The notes under the pieces were generated by a model that had not been told where the DNA came from, did no database searches, and saw nothing but the letters and a program-made list of their open reading frames with translations. The position numbers and the translations under genes are program-made. DNA of 64,000 bases from CADCTM01 sp049671305 (GTDB lineage Bacteria; Cyanobacteriota; Cyanobacteriia; Cyanobacteriales; Coleofasciculaceae), in the NCBI GenBank assembly GCA_049671305.1, contig JBATUR010000020.1:23823-87822 (forward strand), written 5' to 3'. Below are positions 17,303 through 26,232 of this stretch, in pieces (position 1 is the stretch's first letter; each line of letters opens with the position of its first letter).

Positions 17303-17514
17303 AATCTATTTCTGGCAAGCAACTATGCAAGATTATAGAGCAAAAAGGTTGGGTTTTGCGAAGAATTACGAGCAGTCATCATATCTATGAAAACCTTGAA
17401 GAAGAGCAAATCCTGTCAATTCCTGTTCACCGCAATCAAGATTTGAAAGTTGGAACCTTGAGAGCATTGATGAAAATAGCCCAGCTATCTGAGGAAGATT
17501 TACTATTATTGTGA
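17299..17514 (+). CDS. hicA: HicA mRNA interferase toxin
   Basis: A 71-residue dsRBD-like toxin. KQLCKIIEQKGWVLRRI is followed by SSHHIYE, which contains the catalytic His, and then SIPVHRNQDLKVGTLRALMK. HicA cleaves mRNA independently of translation and is neutralised by HicB. All expected elements are present, so it looks intact. The reading frame overlaps hicB by 4 bases. Confidence 0.93.
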   Translation: MKSISGKQLCKIIEQKGWVLRRITSSHHIYENLEEEQILSIPVHRNQDLKVGTLRALMKIAQLSEEDLLLL

Positions 17515-17515
17515 A

Positions 17516-17590
17516 TCATGTGAAAGGCAATACCAAAATCACCAAAATCTGACACACTTAATTAATAAAACAACCACCCTTATCAATCCG
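17516..17590 (-). pseudogene. Decayed gene remnant, copy 2 (C-terminal tail only)
   Basis: The minus-strand reading RIDKGGCFIN, stop, VCQILVILVLPFT parallels the tail IDK, stop, DYFINKASNVLAILIMPF of copy 1 at 16815-17020. The DNA word cttatcaatcc occurs in both (16868 and 17579). It supports a duplication of the same gene tail on either side of hicBA. No start or body is left. Confidence 0.45.
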
Positions 17591-17599
17591 TAATCACCC

Positions 17600-19522
17600 C
17601 TACTGAATCAAAATTACTGCCTCCTGAGCCTTAGTATCCAAAGCAAGTTTCAACTCTTGCTCAACCTTCTCAATCAACTCATCAAAAGCTTCTTGATTTG
17701 CCGTTAATTGCTTCCTCAAAACCTCTTGTAACTCCGGTTTTATCCTCTCACAAATTGCATCAACCTTACTATCATTCAAAAAACTAAAGCGACTCCAACC
17801 AGGAATGTCAACTTTATCTTTAATTGCAGTTTGAATCTTACTCCGAGTTAACTCCACTCCAGCCGCCAGAACCGAAACTCCATAAATTAAGACAATGGGC
17901 CAGGTTAAATGTCCAGTTAATATTAAAGCGATAATACTACCAATTGTACCGCCACCAATCACCACATTAACGATAAATGCCACAGTATCAGCCAAAATCG
18001 CATCACCAATGCCCAAATCTGGATTAACAAAACCCGGATCGATGCCTTCCTCAAATCTTAAACTACTTCTAGGAATTTGAAACTTACGACAAATTGGATC
18101 GGTTTCTTTTGCCAAGTCTGGCTGAATTTTATTATTAAACCAATTACGACATTTACTATTAATTAAATCTTGTGCTTCTTCACCTTTTAGCCATTCTTCA
18201 GCACGTTCTTTCATGCGACTTTCTAAGTCAGCTAATGTTTTGACTTTATTATTTTTCCAATCCGTTAAACCTGGTCTAATCGCATTTTCAATTAAACCTG
18301 AAGCCAGTGGCTCACTTAATAGTCCAATTAACTCTGGAATCTGCTTTTCTATTAAATTTTTTAGCTTTTCTGAGTTAAATAATTTGTTGATTTCCTCTTT
18401 AAATGCTCCGGCTCGTAAATCCCAGCGCCCTACCCGCGCCAAACCAAGAGCAATACAGCTTTCTGGGTTTGGATCGGGGCGGACTTGTGTATCAGGTTCT
18501 GGAAAGATTTCTGAGCATATTTGACGGGTAAATTGCATTCGAGATGCCCCACCAGTCATCAGTATAACTCTTGGTACAATTCCTTGTTTAGTGAGTTGTT
18601 CTTTGGCTTCTTTTACTGCTTCGCGAAAGGCTTGAAACCAACTTTTATTATCTAGTTCAGTTAATGGGTAATTTAAAATTTCATCCATCAATAATTTGTT
18701 GACTTGTGGGATAAAGTAAACCTGTTCATTTATCGATTCAAAACCTCTGGCAAATGTTTGAGCATGGCTGTATAATTTCTCATTAGAAAAGTAGTCTTCT
18801 TTGGCTTTGCGGCAGGCAAGTTCACAACGCGCTTGGTGATGTGGGTAAGCGTCAAAAACTCTTTCTAGTAATTCCTTGTCTTCGTGATTTGCTAAAGTTC
18901 TGACAAAGATTGCCTTATCAATCAAAGAAGCTCCCAAAGTATTGCTGCCAAAATCTAAGGGAATTTCTGATAAACTTTTAACTAAGGTAAAATCTGTTGT
19001 TGAAGAGCCAATATCAACAATTAAAACGGCTGATTTTAGAAAATTATAATCGAGTTTTCCTGCTTCCTTTGCCTGCATGAAGGCTGCCCGTGATTCTGGG
19101 ACGACATTTAGCAATTCAATCCCCGACTCTTTGAGGAGTTTTTGATAGTCTTCACGCTCTTTTATTGACCATCCTGAAGGACATCCAACATAGAAATGGC
19201 TGGTTTCTCCCTGTTCAATTTGCTTACTTTCTTTTAAAAGACGGTGGTAAGTTTCTAAGAAACTACGCATAGTTTCTCGATAACTGGAATCGTTGTTTGG
19301 TTTTTGTTTAAAGGAGATTTTGAGCTTGGTTACACCTGCTTGAATTAAAGCCTGTTCTCCTACAAGATAGCCAAGTTCCGGATGCCAACCAAGGGCAGTA
19401 ATTTGCACTTTCTTGTTATTAACTTCCAGCATTTCTGGAGGTTCAATGCTTTCTACTCTCGCCTTGGCAACGGCGGTTTCACCATGTCCTAAGTCAAAGC
19501 CAATTGTTTCTAAAATTTCCAT
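17600..19522 (-). CDS. Hsp70/actin-fold ATPase-like protein with C-terminal hydrophobic segment
   Basis: A 640-residue protein with the actin/Hsp70 nucleotide-binding fold. Phosphate 1 is GFDLGHGETAVAKAR at residues 8-22, phosphate 2 is VLIVDIGSSTTDFTLV near 166-181, and the adenosine motif is ILMTGGASRMQF near 321-332. After residue 370 there is a helical region in place of a standard substrate-binding domain. Then comes a glycine-rich hydrophobic stretch (NVVIGGGTIGSIIALILTG, near 525-545) that looks membrane-inserting, and a Lys/Glu helical tail. It is not DnaK: the SBD beta-sandwich and EEVD are absent. It lies 18 bases behind the 293-residue membrane protein gene; together they look like a two-gene unit of unknown function. 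Confidence 0.75.
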   Translation of the reverse strand: MEILETIGFDLGHGETAVAKARVESIEPPEMLEVNNKKVQITALGWHPELGYLVGEQALIQAGVTKLKISFKQKPNNDSSYRETMRSFLETYHRLLKESKQIEQGETSHFYVGCPSGWSIKEREDYQKLLKESGIELLNVVPESRAAFMQAKEAGKLDYNFLKSAVLIVDIGSSTTDFTLVKSLSEIPLDFGSNTLGASLIDKAIFVRTLANHEDKELLERVFDAYPHHQARCELACRKAKEDYFSNEKLYSHAQTFARGFESINEQVYFIPQVNKLLMDEILNYPLTELDNKSWFQAFREAVKEAKEQLTKQGIVPRVILMTGGASRMQFTRQICSEIFPEPDTQVRPDPNPESCIALGLARVGRWDLRAGAFKEEINKLFNSEKLKNLIEKQIPELIGLLSEPLASGLIENAIRPGLTDWKNNKVKTLADLESRMKERAEEWLKGEEAQDLINSKCRNWFNNKIQPDLAKETDPICRKFQIPRSSLRFEEGIDPGFVNPDLGIGDAILADTVAFIVNVVIGGGTIGSIIALILTGHLTWPIVLIYGVSVLAAGVELTRSKIQTAIKDKVDIPGWSRFSFLNDSKVDAICERIKPELQEVLRKQLTANQEAFDELIEKVEQELKLALDTKAQEAVILIQ

Positions 19523-19540
19523 TGCTTTCTGCCTAATATT

Positions 19541-20422
19541 TTAGTCTAATCGTTTAGAATATGCTGGCTCAATTACTCGTCCTCGCCTCAATAAGCGATC
19601 GCCTTTGAGTAATGCCGGCGTAATCGTTATATAATCTTTGCTTGTTGGATCAATACTTGGCTCAAAGTCAAAATATTCTCGATAACTGGGTTCTTGTTCT
19701 GGTCGATACATTTGGACTGAAATGCCTTGTTCCATTAAAATTTGTGGCAATAATTTGGTTAATTCCAGTGCCATTTGGGGTTTATTGAGAAACGATGCAC
19801 CCATCTGTCTTTGCAACAAATTTAACAATTCTGGCGACTCTTCAATACCACTAGCATCCAGGGATTTTTTAACGGTTGAGGCTGAGGCAACGGCTAAATC
19901 AATCGTATTTAAAGCATCGGCAATATTATCTAAAAGAACATTACTATCAATTTGTAAGCTTGGTTGAATTAGTTTTTGAGGTTGCTCTAAATCAGAGTTA
20001 CTTTTATCCAGTTGCAATGTTACTTCAACTCCCACTAATACAGAAGTTAATAATATTGCCATCCAAGCACCTGGTGCAGTTGGTGTTAATGAAAACAATT
20101 CACCAAAGATACCTAAACCCACTAGTCCCTGTAGTCCTTTTAAAATTAAACTTTTAGGAGCAGGTTGATTAATAGTTTTATTCGGTAATTCAGGTGGCTT
20201 TTCATTAGCGGCGGTAAGGGTGGCAAGAGACTGGCGCAAGGTTTCTAGGAAAAAGGCAACCTGACGAACTTGAGATATGCTCAATTCACCTATATAATTT
20301 TTCTCCAGATTATCTAGTTTGTTTTGAACTAGCTTAACGACTTGCTCAGTATTAGTTGTTTTCTGGAGATCTTTTTGTAAGGATTGTCTTTCGTTATTAA
20401 AAAGTGTTGATAATGTTTTCAT
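19541..20422 (-). CDS. Unknown membrane protein partnered with the Hsp70-like ATPase
   Basis: I do not recognise a family. The 293-residue protein has a helical N-terminal half (LQKDLQKTTNTEQVVKLVQN; coiled-coil tendency). A hydrophobic centre follows (LKGLQGLVGLGIFGELFSLT and GAWMAILLTSVLVGVEVTLQL, near 110-155), likely two membrane passes. The C-terminal domain of about 130 residues is soluble, with LLPQILMEQGISVQMYRPEQ and a basic RGRVIEPAYSKRLD end. Start ATG at 20422. The Hsp70-like gene begins 18 bases after its stop on the same strand, so co-expression is likely. A membrane anchor or regulator for that ATPase is inference from adjacency. Confidence 0.6.
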   Translation of the reverse strand: MKTLSTLFNNERQSLQKDLQKTTNTEQVVKLVQNKLDNLEKNYIGELSISQVRQVAFFLETLRQSLATLTAANEKPPELPNKTINQPAPKSLILKGLQGLVGLGIFGELFSLTPTAPGAWMAILLTSVLVGVEVTLQLDKSNSDLEQPQKLIQPSLQIDSNVLLDNIADALNTIDLAVASASTVKKSLDASGIEESPELLNLLQRQMGASFLNKPQMALELTKLLPQILMEQGISVQMYRPEQEPSYREYFDFEPSIDPTSKDYITITPALLKGDRLLRRGRVIEPAYSKRLD

Positions 20423-20599
20423 TTATTGTAAGAATAGCGAAAAAGCTCTAGCCTAAAATAACAATATAAATTAACCAAAATTCTGATTGCTTTGTGCCGA
20501 TAAAATTCAAATAGTCCTAAATAGAAGTCTATATTACTCAAACGATAACTGAAGAGGACTAGTTTCAACTTCTATCGTAGGGAACAGGGTATTAAAATA

Positions 20600-21859
20600 C
20601 TAGCGTCCTAGTTTATTAGGAATGCCTTCGCAACCGCCAGGAATAGTCTTTCGAGATTTTTCGCCACACCAAGCACAGCAATATTGCCGTTGTTCGTCAT
20701 CAAGTCGCAAAACACCTGTAAAGTCCGCTTTTTCAATTACTGTCCCTGTATAAGCGCCTGTGTTGTAATCTGCGTAGTAAGCACGACTGCGGGGACTTGC
20801 GGTTTCTAGGTTGCCGTAAAAAAAGCGGACTCCTTTGAGGTCTGAGCCAACTAAGTTAGCTTCGTATAAAATTGTACGAGATAAATTGGCTTTTACGAGG
20901 TCACAATTGCTGAGGTTAGCTCTAACCATATTGGCATCGCTGAGTTCTGTCCAGCGTAAATCGGTACCTGCCAAGTCGGCTCCTGCTAACATTACATTCA
21001 GCTCAATTACGCGCACACCATAACAACGGTCTTCTTGATAACCGCCGTTACCATCTAACATTGGACGCCCTAAATGTCGATCGCGTTTTAGAGGTGTTAG
21101 CAGTCGTGATTGAGATAAAAATCGCAAAACTTTTGCCTTACCACTAGCATCTACACTACTCAAAATTGCCGCTGTTCTACCTTCAGAAAATGCCCTTTCT
21201 TGGGGCCAATCTTCCAACAAACCTTCATCATCTAATGCTAAATCAGAAACGCCTTGGAAGTAAGCATCAATAGTTTGTTGTTGAGTAATTGTGTTTTGTT
21301 GAATTGTTAAATCTTTGGAAATTACATATTGTCTCCACGCAATATAAACCGCCAATACGGCAATCAAAATTTGCCCTAATGCGCCTGTCCATTCTGCCAG
21401 GGAACCGAAGGCGTCTGAGTCGATGCGGTTGAGGAATTGATCAAGACGTTTGTTTACGCCAGTCAGATTTGCAATACCAATAAGTGCCGAGAAAATACCT
21501 GCAACAGCAACAAATCGCGTCCGCCCTAAAGGCGATAATAGTTCATAGAGAACTTTTTGTAACGATGGAAAAATGACCGGTATCGACACTAACAAAGCGA
21601 CAATTGCGCCAGACATTCCAATCCAGAAATTATTAATTGTGATGCCAATCAGCAAAATTGCGATCGCTACCAAGGTAATTGGCGCTAAGGCTGAGTTAAT
21701 CTGTTCATCTTGGTTGCCACGTCGTGCCAGCGGCAAAACCGTTAAATGACGCTGTGGTGCACTTGTTGAAGTAGCTTTCGCTTTCGCCAAGTTACTCGGC
21801 GTTGCACCGTTTAGGCTATCTACGTTTGGACTGGATTGAGAATCAGGCAGTTTTGTCAT
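20600..21859 (-). CDS. Membrane protein with pentapeptide repeats and a Cys-rich tail
   Basis: 419 residues. Hydrophobic segments near 60-135 (ALAPITLVAIAILLIGITIN; AIVALLVSIPVIFP; FVAVAGIFSALIGIANLTG) and near 160-175 suggest about four membrane helices. Pentapeptide repeats run over about 290-345 (AGADLAGTDLRWTELSDANM and onwards), forming a short right-handed beta-helix. The last 35 residues hold CCAWCGEK and GGCEG, four cysteines that could form a zinc ribbon. The function of such proteins is unknown. It stands apart from the Hsp70-like pair by 177 bases. Confidence 0.75.
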   Translation of the reverse strand: MTKLPDSQSSPNVDSLNGATPSNLAKAKATSTSAPQRHLTVLPLARRGNQDEQINSALAPITLVAIAILLIGITINNFWIGMSGAIVALLVSIPVIFPSLQKVLYELLSPLGRTRFVAVAGIFSALIGIANLTGVNKRLDQFLNRIDSDAFGSLAEWTGALGQILIAVLAVYIAWRQYVISKDLTIQQNTITQQQTIDAYFQGVSDLALDDEGLLEDWPQERAFSEGRTAAILSSVDASGKAKVLRFLSQSRLLTPLKRDRHLGRPMLDGNGGYQEDRCYGVRVIELNVMLAGADLAGTDLRWTELSDANMVRANLSNCDLVKANLSRTILYEANLVGSDLKGVRFFYGNLETASPRSRAYYADYNTGAYTGTVIEKADFTGVLRLDDEQRQYCCAWCGEKSRKTIPGGCEGIPNKLGR

Positions 21860-22022
21860 GTATCCAAGGAACAGCTACTTAAAAGATTTTAACTAAGTAA
21901 TGCTTAAAGCACTGTTACTAATGATAACTTTACTATGATTTTAGTTGCTTGACTAGGTTTAGCGCCTTGGCTCGTTTCTGTCTTGCTTTTGTTGTATCTA
22001 TAAAATCAGATGATTATAACTT

Positions 22023-22895
22023 ATGAAAAAACTCTTAATTACAGGTGCTAGCGGTTTTTTGGGAGAAAATCTTTGCCAGCTTGCCAGACAAGATTGGCAG
22101 ATTTATGGAACTTATTTTTCTCACTTTAGAGAAATTTCAGGCGTTACTACAGTGAAAGTTGATTTAAGAGATTTTCAAGAACTTAAGCAACTTTTCCAAT
22201 CAGTTAAACCAGATGCTGTTATTCATCTTGCAGCTCAATCTAGCCCCAATTTTTGTCAAAACTCTCCTCAAGAGTCACAGCTAATTAATATAGTTGCCTC
22301 GGTTAATATTGCCGGACTTTGTGCTGATGCTTCCATTCCTTGTGTTTTTACTTCAACTGACTTAGTTTTTGATGGTTTAAATGCTCCTTATAAAGAAACT
22401 GATACTGTCTCTCCTGTCAACCTTTATGGAGAACAAAAAATGATGGCAGAGTTGGGAATGTTAGAAAGATATCCCCTAACTGCTGTCTGTCGAATGCCGT
22501 TAATGTTTGGTGCTGCAACACCGCCAGCTACCAGCTTTATGCAGTCGTTTATTCAAACTCTTAGAGAGGGAAAAGATTTAAGTTTATTTATTGATGAATT
22601 CCGTACGCCTGCAAGTGGTAAGACGGCAGCGCAGGGGTTATTGTTAGCTTTAGAAAAGGTTAAGGGAATTATTCATTTAGGCGGTAAAGAACGAGTATCT
22701 CGCTATAATTTTGGGCGCTTATTAATTGAGGTGTTGCAATTACCCAATGGACTAAAAGCTTGCCGACAAAATGATATAAAGATGGCAGCACCTCGACCGT
22801 CTGATGTTTCTTTGGATAGTACAATGGCATTTCAATTAGGTTATGCGCCATTATCGTTGCGGAAAGAATTGGAGGCATTGCAGGGTAAGGTTTGA
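22023..22895 (+). CDS. NAD(P)-dependent sugar epimerase/reductase, RmlD-like
   Basis: An extended short-chain dehydrogenase of 290 residues. The Rossmann motif is LLITGASGFLGENL at the N-terminus, then VIHLAAQSSPNFC. CVFTSTDLVFDG carries the catalytic Ser/Thr. YGEQKMMAE has the catalytic Tyr and Lys in a Y-x3-K pattern. The layout and FIDEFRTP resemble dTDP-4-dehydrorhamnose reductase (RmlD/RfbD), which reduces the 4-keto sugar to dTDP-L-rhamnose. No other rhamnose genes are adjacent, so the substrate is unproven. A palindromic repeat follows at 22911-22970. Confidence 0.85.
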   Translation: MKKLLITGASGFLGENLCQLARQDWQIYGTYFSHFREISGVTTVKVDLRDFQELKQLFQSVKPDAVIHLAAQSSPNFCQNSPQESQLINIVASVNIAGLCADASIPCVFTSTDLVFDGLNAPYKETDTVSPVNLYGEQKMMAELGMLERYPLTAVCRMPLMFGAATPPATSFMQSFIQTLREGKDLSLFIDEFRTPASGKTAAQGLLLALEKVKGIIHLGGKERVSRYNFGRLLIEVLQLPNGLKACRQNDIKMAAPRPSDVSLDSTMAFQLGYAPLSLRKELEALQGKV

Positions 22896-22910
22896 GGTGA
22901 AATGCACTCA

Positions 22911-22970
22911 ACCGCCGTGGGTTTAAACCCAGGGCTAACAGCGAAAGTCCATTTCAATGGACTGAAAACA
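22911..22970. repeat. Composite palindromic repeat, family B copy 1
   Basis: Starts accgccgtgg. It holds a perfect palindrome tgggtttaaaccca (22918-22931), the linker gggctaacagcgaa, and a hairpin agtcc...ggact (22946-22963). The same architecture occurs at 37784-37880. This organisation is known as a widespread intergenic repeat in cyanobacteria. Confidence 0.8.
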
Positions 22971-23078
22971 AGTTTTTTAAAATTGTTTTCCCTTTTTCAA
23001 AATATCTTTCCGCAAAAATTCGCAGGGACACAATATTATCGTGTCCCTACCATTTATTTATTCAGGTCACTCTTTGAA

Positions 23079-26000
23079 TTACCCCTGTGAATAAGCCTCC
23101 ATACCTACACAAGAACATACCAAATTGCGATCGCCAAATGCATTATCAATCCTCCCCACCGGCGACCAAAACTTATGTTCCCGTGTCCAAGGTGCAGGAT
23201 ATGCCGCAGCTTCGCGAGAATAAGGATGATGCCACTCATCAACCATCAAAGATTCTGCCGTATGAGGAGCATTTTTCAAAAGATTATTTTGCAGATCAGA
23301 AATAGCCTCAATTTCGCTACGAATAGCAATCATTGCCTCACAAAAACGGTCTAATTCTTCCTTTGATTCACTTTCCGTAGGTTCCACCATCATCGTCCCG
23401 GCAACGGGCCAAGAAACCGTTGGTGCATGGAAACCATAATCAATTAAACGCTTGGCAATATCATCAACTTCAATGCCTGCAAGTTTCTTCAGTCCCCGCA
23501 AATCTAAAATACATTCATGGGCAACCAAACCACTTTTTCCCTTATATAAAATCGGGTAATAAGGCTCTAACCGTTGGGCAATATAATTAGCATTAAGAAT
23601 TGCCACTTTCGTTGCCTCCGTCAACCCAGCACCGCCCATCATCACAATATACATCCAAGAAATTGTCAGGATACTAGCACTACCCCAAGGCGCCGCTGCC
23701 ACCGCACCAATACTTTGCCTTTCGCTCTCCTTTTCTAAGGAGAAATTTGGCTTTTCGCCCCCCTTTGGTAAGGGGGGGCTGGGGGGGATCTCAACAACAG
23801 AATGTCCCGGCAAAAACGGTGCTAAATGTTGCCCAACTCCAATCGGTCCCATACCTGGACCACCGCCGCCGTGAGGGATGCAAAAGGTTTTATGCAAATT
23901 TAAGTGGCAAACATCAGCCCCGAAGTCTCCAGGGCGACACAGCCCCACCTGAGCATTCATATTTGCCCCATCCATATAAACCTGTCCGCCGTGTTGATGG
24001 ACAACTGCACAAATCTCCTTAATTTCTGCCTCAAAAACGCCATGAGTTGAAGGATAAGTTACCATTAAAGCCGCTAAATTATCGCCATGCTTTTGAGCTT
24101 TTTCCTTCAAATCATCCAAGTCAACATTACCTTGTTGATCACAAGCTACAGCAACAACTTTCATGCCACACATCACCGCGCTGGCTGGGTTTGTGCCATG
24201 TGCCGACTCTGGAATTAAACAGATATTACGATGAATTTCACCTCGATTTTCGTGGTACTGACGAATTACCAATAATCCTGTATATTCCCCTTGAGAACCG
24301 GCATTTGGTTGCAGTGAAATTGCCGCAAATCCTGTTATCTCAGCTAGCCAATCTTCAAGTTGTTGAAATAAGACTTGATAACCTTTAGTTTGCGACAATG
24401 GAGCAAAAGGATGAATCTTGCCAAATTCCGCCCAAGTTACAGGCATCATTTCGGCAGTTGCATTCAGCTTCATCGTACAAGAACCCAAAGGAATCATCGA
24501 AGTTGTCAGCGATAAATCCTTAGCTTGCAGTCGATAAATGTAGCGTAATAATTCCGTTTCTGAATGGTAAGAATTGAAGACAGAATGAGTTAGGAAACTA
24601 CTCTTACGGCTAAATTCCACAGGTAGGGGCGCACGGCTTTGCGCCCCAACAATTTCTCCCATCATCACTGGTATGGCAACGCTTTGTGCCGCTACCTTGG
24701 CAAAAACTTCTAACAAGTTTTGCACATCTTCTAATGTCGTGGTTTCATCTAAACTAATTCCCACCGCATTTTCAGCCAACTGACGCAGATTTATGCCACG
24801 ACTCCAAGCTGTTTCTAGAATTTCTGACTGACTGACATTTCCTAATTCCACTCGCAGCGTATCAAAAAATAATTCTGAAGCAAGACTGTAACCCAAATGC
24901 TTTAAGCCATCTGCCAAAATTACAGTTAATTGATGAATATTTTCAGCAATATTTTTAATTCCCTCAGAACCATGATAAACCCCATACATTCCCGCCATTA
25001 CTGCTAGTAAAACTTGCGCGGTACAAATATTACTAGTCGCTTTGTCGCGGCGGATATGTTGTTCACGAGTTTGCAACGCTAAACGCAATGCTGGTTTACC
25101 TTGTGCATCTTTGGAAACCCCAACAATTCGTCCTGGAACTTGGCGCTTATAGGCTTCTCTGGTGGCGAAATAGGCGGCATGAGGTCCCCCATATCCCAGG
25201 GGAATTCCCAAGCGTTGGGTGCTTCCTACGGCAATATCTGCGCCAAATTCGCCTGGTGGTTTTAGTAATGCCAAACTTAAAATGTCGGCGGCGACGGTGA
25301 CTAAGGCTTTGGCAGTATGAGCTTTTTCGATAAATTCTCGATAGTCATAAATTGTGCCATCAGTTGCCGGATATTGTAATAATGCACCAAAAATTGCTGT
25401 TGCAAATTCAAAGCTTTGATGGTTACCAACGATGACTTCAATACCTAAAGGTTTGGCGCGGGTTTGGATAACTTCGATAGTTTGAGGGTGGCAACTATCA
25501 GAGACAAAAAAGGCATTAGCTTTAGTTTTGCACAAGCCATAACTCATACTCATCGCTTCGGCGGCAGCGGTGCCTTCATCGAGTAAGGAGGCGTTGGCGA
25601 TTTCCAGACCAGTTAGGTCTATAATCATGGTCTGGAAGTTTAGCAGTGCTTCGAGGCGCCCTTGGGCAATTTCGGCTTGATAAGGTGTGTAGGCAGTATA
25701 CCAGCCAGGGTTTTCTAAGATATTGCGTTGGATGACCGGCGGGGTGATACAGTCGTGATATCCCATGCCAATGTATGAGCGAAATACCTGGTTTTTTGAG
25801 GCTATTTCTTTGAGGGTGGCGAGGGCGCTATACTCGCTTTGTGCTTGGGGTAGTTGTAACGGTTGCGCTAGACGTATTGCCGGTGGTACAGCTTGGTTAA
25901 TTAAGTCGTCAAGGCTAGAGTAGCCCAAAACTTTAAGCATTTGCTCGATTTGAGCCTCACTTGGACCTATGTGCCGTTTTGTGAAAGAATCGTTAGGTAC

Positions 26001-26108
26001 AAGGCTTTGTAATGAGTGCTTTTTGTCGCTCAAGTGGCTGTTGTCGTGTTTGATGACTTCTAGGTTACGCATATCATACCGATTCATGAAAGGGCAGTGG
26101 TGCGTCAC
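23079..26108 (-). CDS. gcvP: Glycine dehydrogenase (decarboxylating), P-protein
   Basis: P-protein of the glycine cleavage complex: PLP-dependent decarboxylation of glycine and transfer of the aminomethyl group to lipoyl-GcvH, essential in cyanobacterial photorespiration. 1009 residues, single-chain type. SYIGMGYHDCITPPVIQRNI and MIPLGSCTMKLNATAEMMPV are hallmark segments. The PLP Lys is K740 in HLNLHKTFCIPHGGGGPGMG. Two parts of the chain are encoded by short repeats. Residues about 773-796 (PPSPPLPKGG and following) lie between PGHSVV and IGAVAAAPWG. Residues 488-495 lie before the LP-EFSRKSSFLTH segment. Both keep the frame. The start may be internal to the N-terminal 30 residues, which are unconserved. 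It lies 124 bases downstream of gcvH. Confidence 0.96.
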   Translation of the reverse strand: MTHHCPFMNRYDMRNLEVIKHDNSHLSDKKHSLQSLVPNDSFTKRHIGPSEAQIEQMLKVLGYSSLDDLINQAVPPAIRLAQPLQLPQAQSEYSALATLKEIASKNQVFRSYIGMGYHDCITPPVIQRNILENPGWYTAYTPYQAEIAQGRLEALLNFQTMIIDLTGLEIANASLLDEGTAAAEAMSMSYGLCKTKANAFFVSDSCHPQTIEVIQTRAKPLGIEVIVGNHQSFEFATAIFGALLQYPATDGTIYDYREFIEKAHTAKALVTVAADILSLALLKPPGEFGADIAVGSTQRLGIPLGYGGPHAAYFATREAYKRQVPGRIVGVSKDAQGKPALRLALQTREQHIRRDKATSNICTAQVLLAVMAGMYGVYHGSEGIKNIAENIHQLTVILADGLKHLGYSLASELFFDTLRVELGNVSQSEILETAWSRGINLRQLAENAVGISLDETTTLEDVQNLLEVFAKVAAQSVAIPVMMGEIVGAQSRAPLPVEFSRKSSFLTHSVFNSYHSETELLRYIYRLQAKDLSLTTSMIPLGSCTMKLNATAEMMPVTWAEFGKIHPFAPLSQTKGYQVLFQQLEDWLAEITGFAAISLQPNAGSQGEYTGLLVIRQYHENRGEIHRNICLIPESAHGTNPASAVMCGMKVVAVACDQQGNVDLDDLKEKAQKHGDNLAALMVTYPSTHGVFEAEIKEICAVVHQHGGQVYMDGANMNAQVGLCRPGDFGADVCHLNLHKTFCIPHGGGGPGMGPIGVGQHLAPFLPGHSVVEIPPSPPLPKGGEKPNFSLEKESERQSIGAVAAAPWGSASILTISWMYIVMMGGAGLTEATKVAILNANYIAQRLEPYYPILYKGKSGLVAHECILDLRGLKKLAGIEVDDIAKRLIDYGFHAPTVSWPVAGTMMVEPTESESKEELDRFCEAMIAIRSEIEAISDLQNNLLKNAPHTAESLMVDEWHHPYSREAAAYPAPWTREHKFWSPVGRIDNAFGDRNLVCSCVGMEAYSQG
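23723..23792. repeat. Repeat sequence inserted in-frame in gcvP
   Basis: On the minus strand it begins gagatccccccagccccc and continues through a ccttaccaaaggggg hairpin to ctccttagaaaaggag, a second small hairpin. This C-rich word is a common intergenic repeat in cyanobacteria. Here it encodes about 23 residues between PGHSVVE and QSIGAVAAAP without breaking gcvP. Confidence 0.7.
24626..24647. repeat. GGGGCGC palindromic repeat within gcvP
   Basis: ggggcgcacggctttgcgcc and two further bases, a 22-base inverted repeat whose outer 7 bp (ggggcgc/gcgcccc) are perfect. It lies in the variable linker of gcvP at residues 488-495 (GAQSRAPL). It resembles the gtaggggcgcac repeat seen between genes in cyanobacteria. 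Confidence 0.55.
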
Positions 26109-26232
26109 GAATTACTAGAATTGGCGCAACCACTTATTATTTTGTAACAAACCTTCAAAAATAGCTCTAGGAAGGTTGCAAGTGGTTGCGCGAAAATTGC
26201 TGATATTCTCAACTTTGAGAGGTGGAGTCCGG

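Noticed and set aside
20835..21023. Plus-strand frame opposite the pentapeptide-repeat gene
   Set aside because: Antisense shadow created by the repeat codons.
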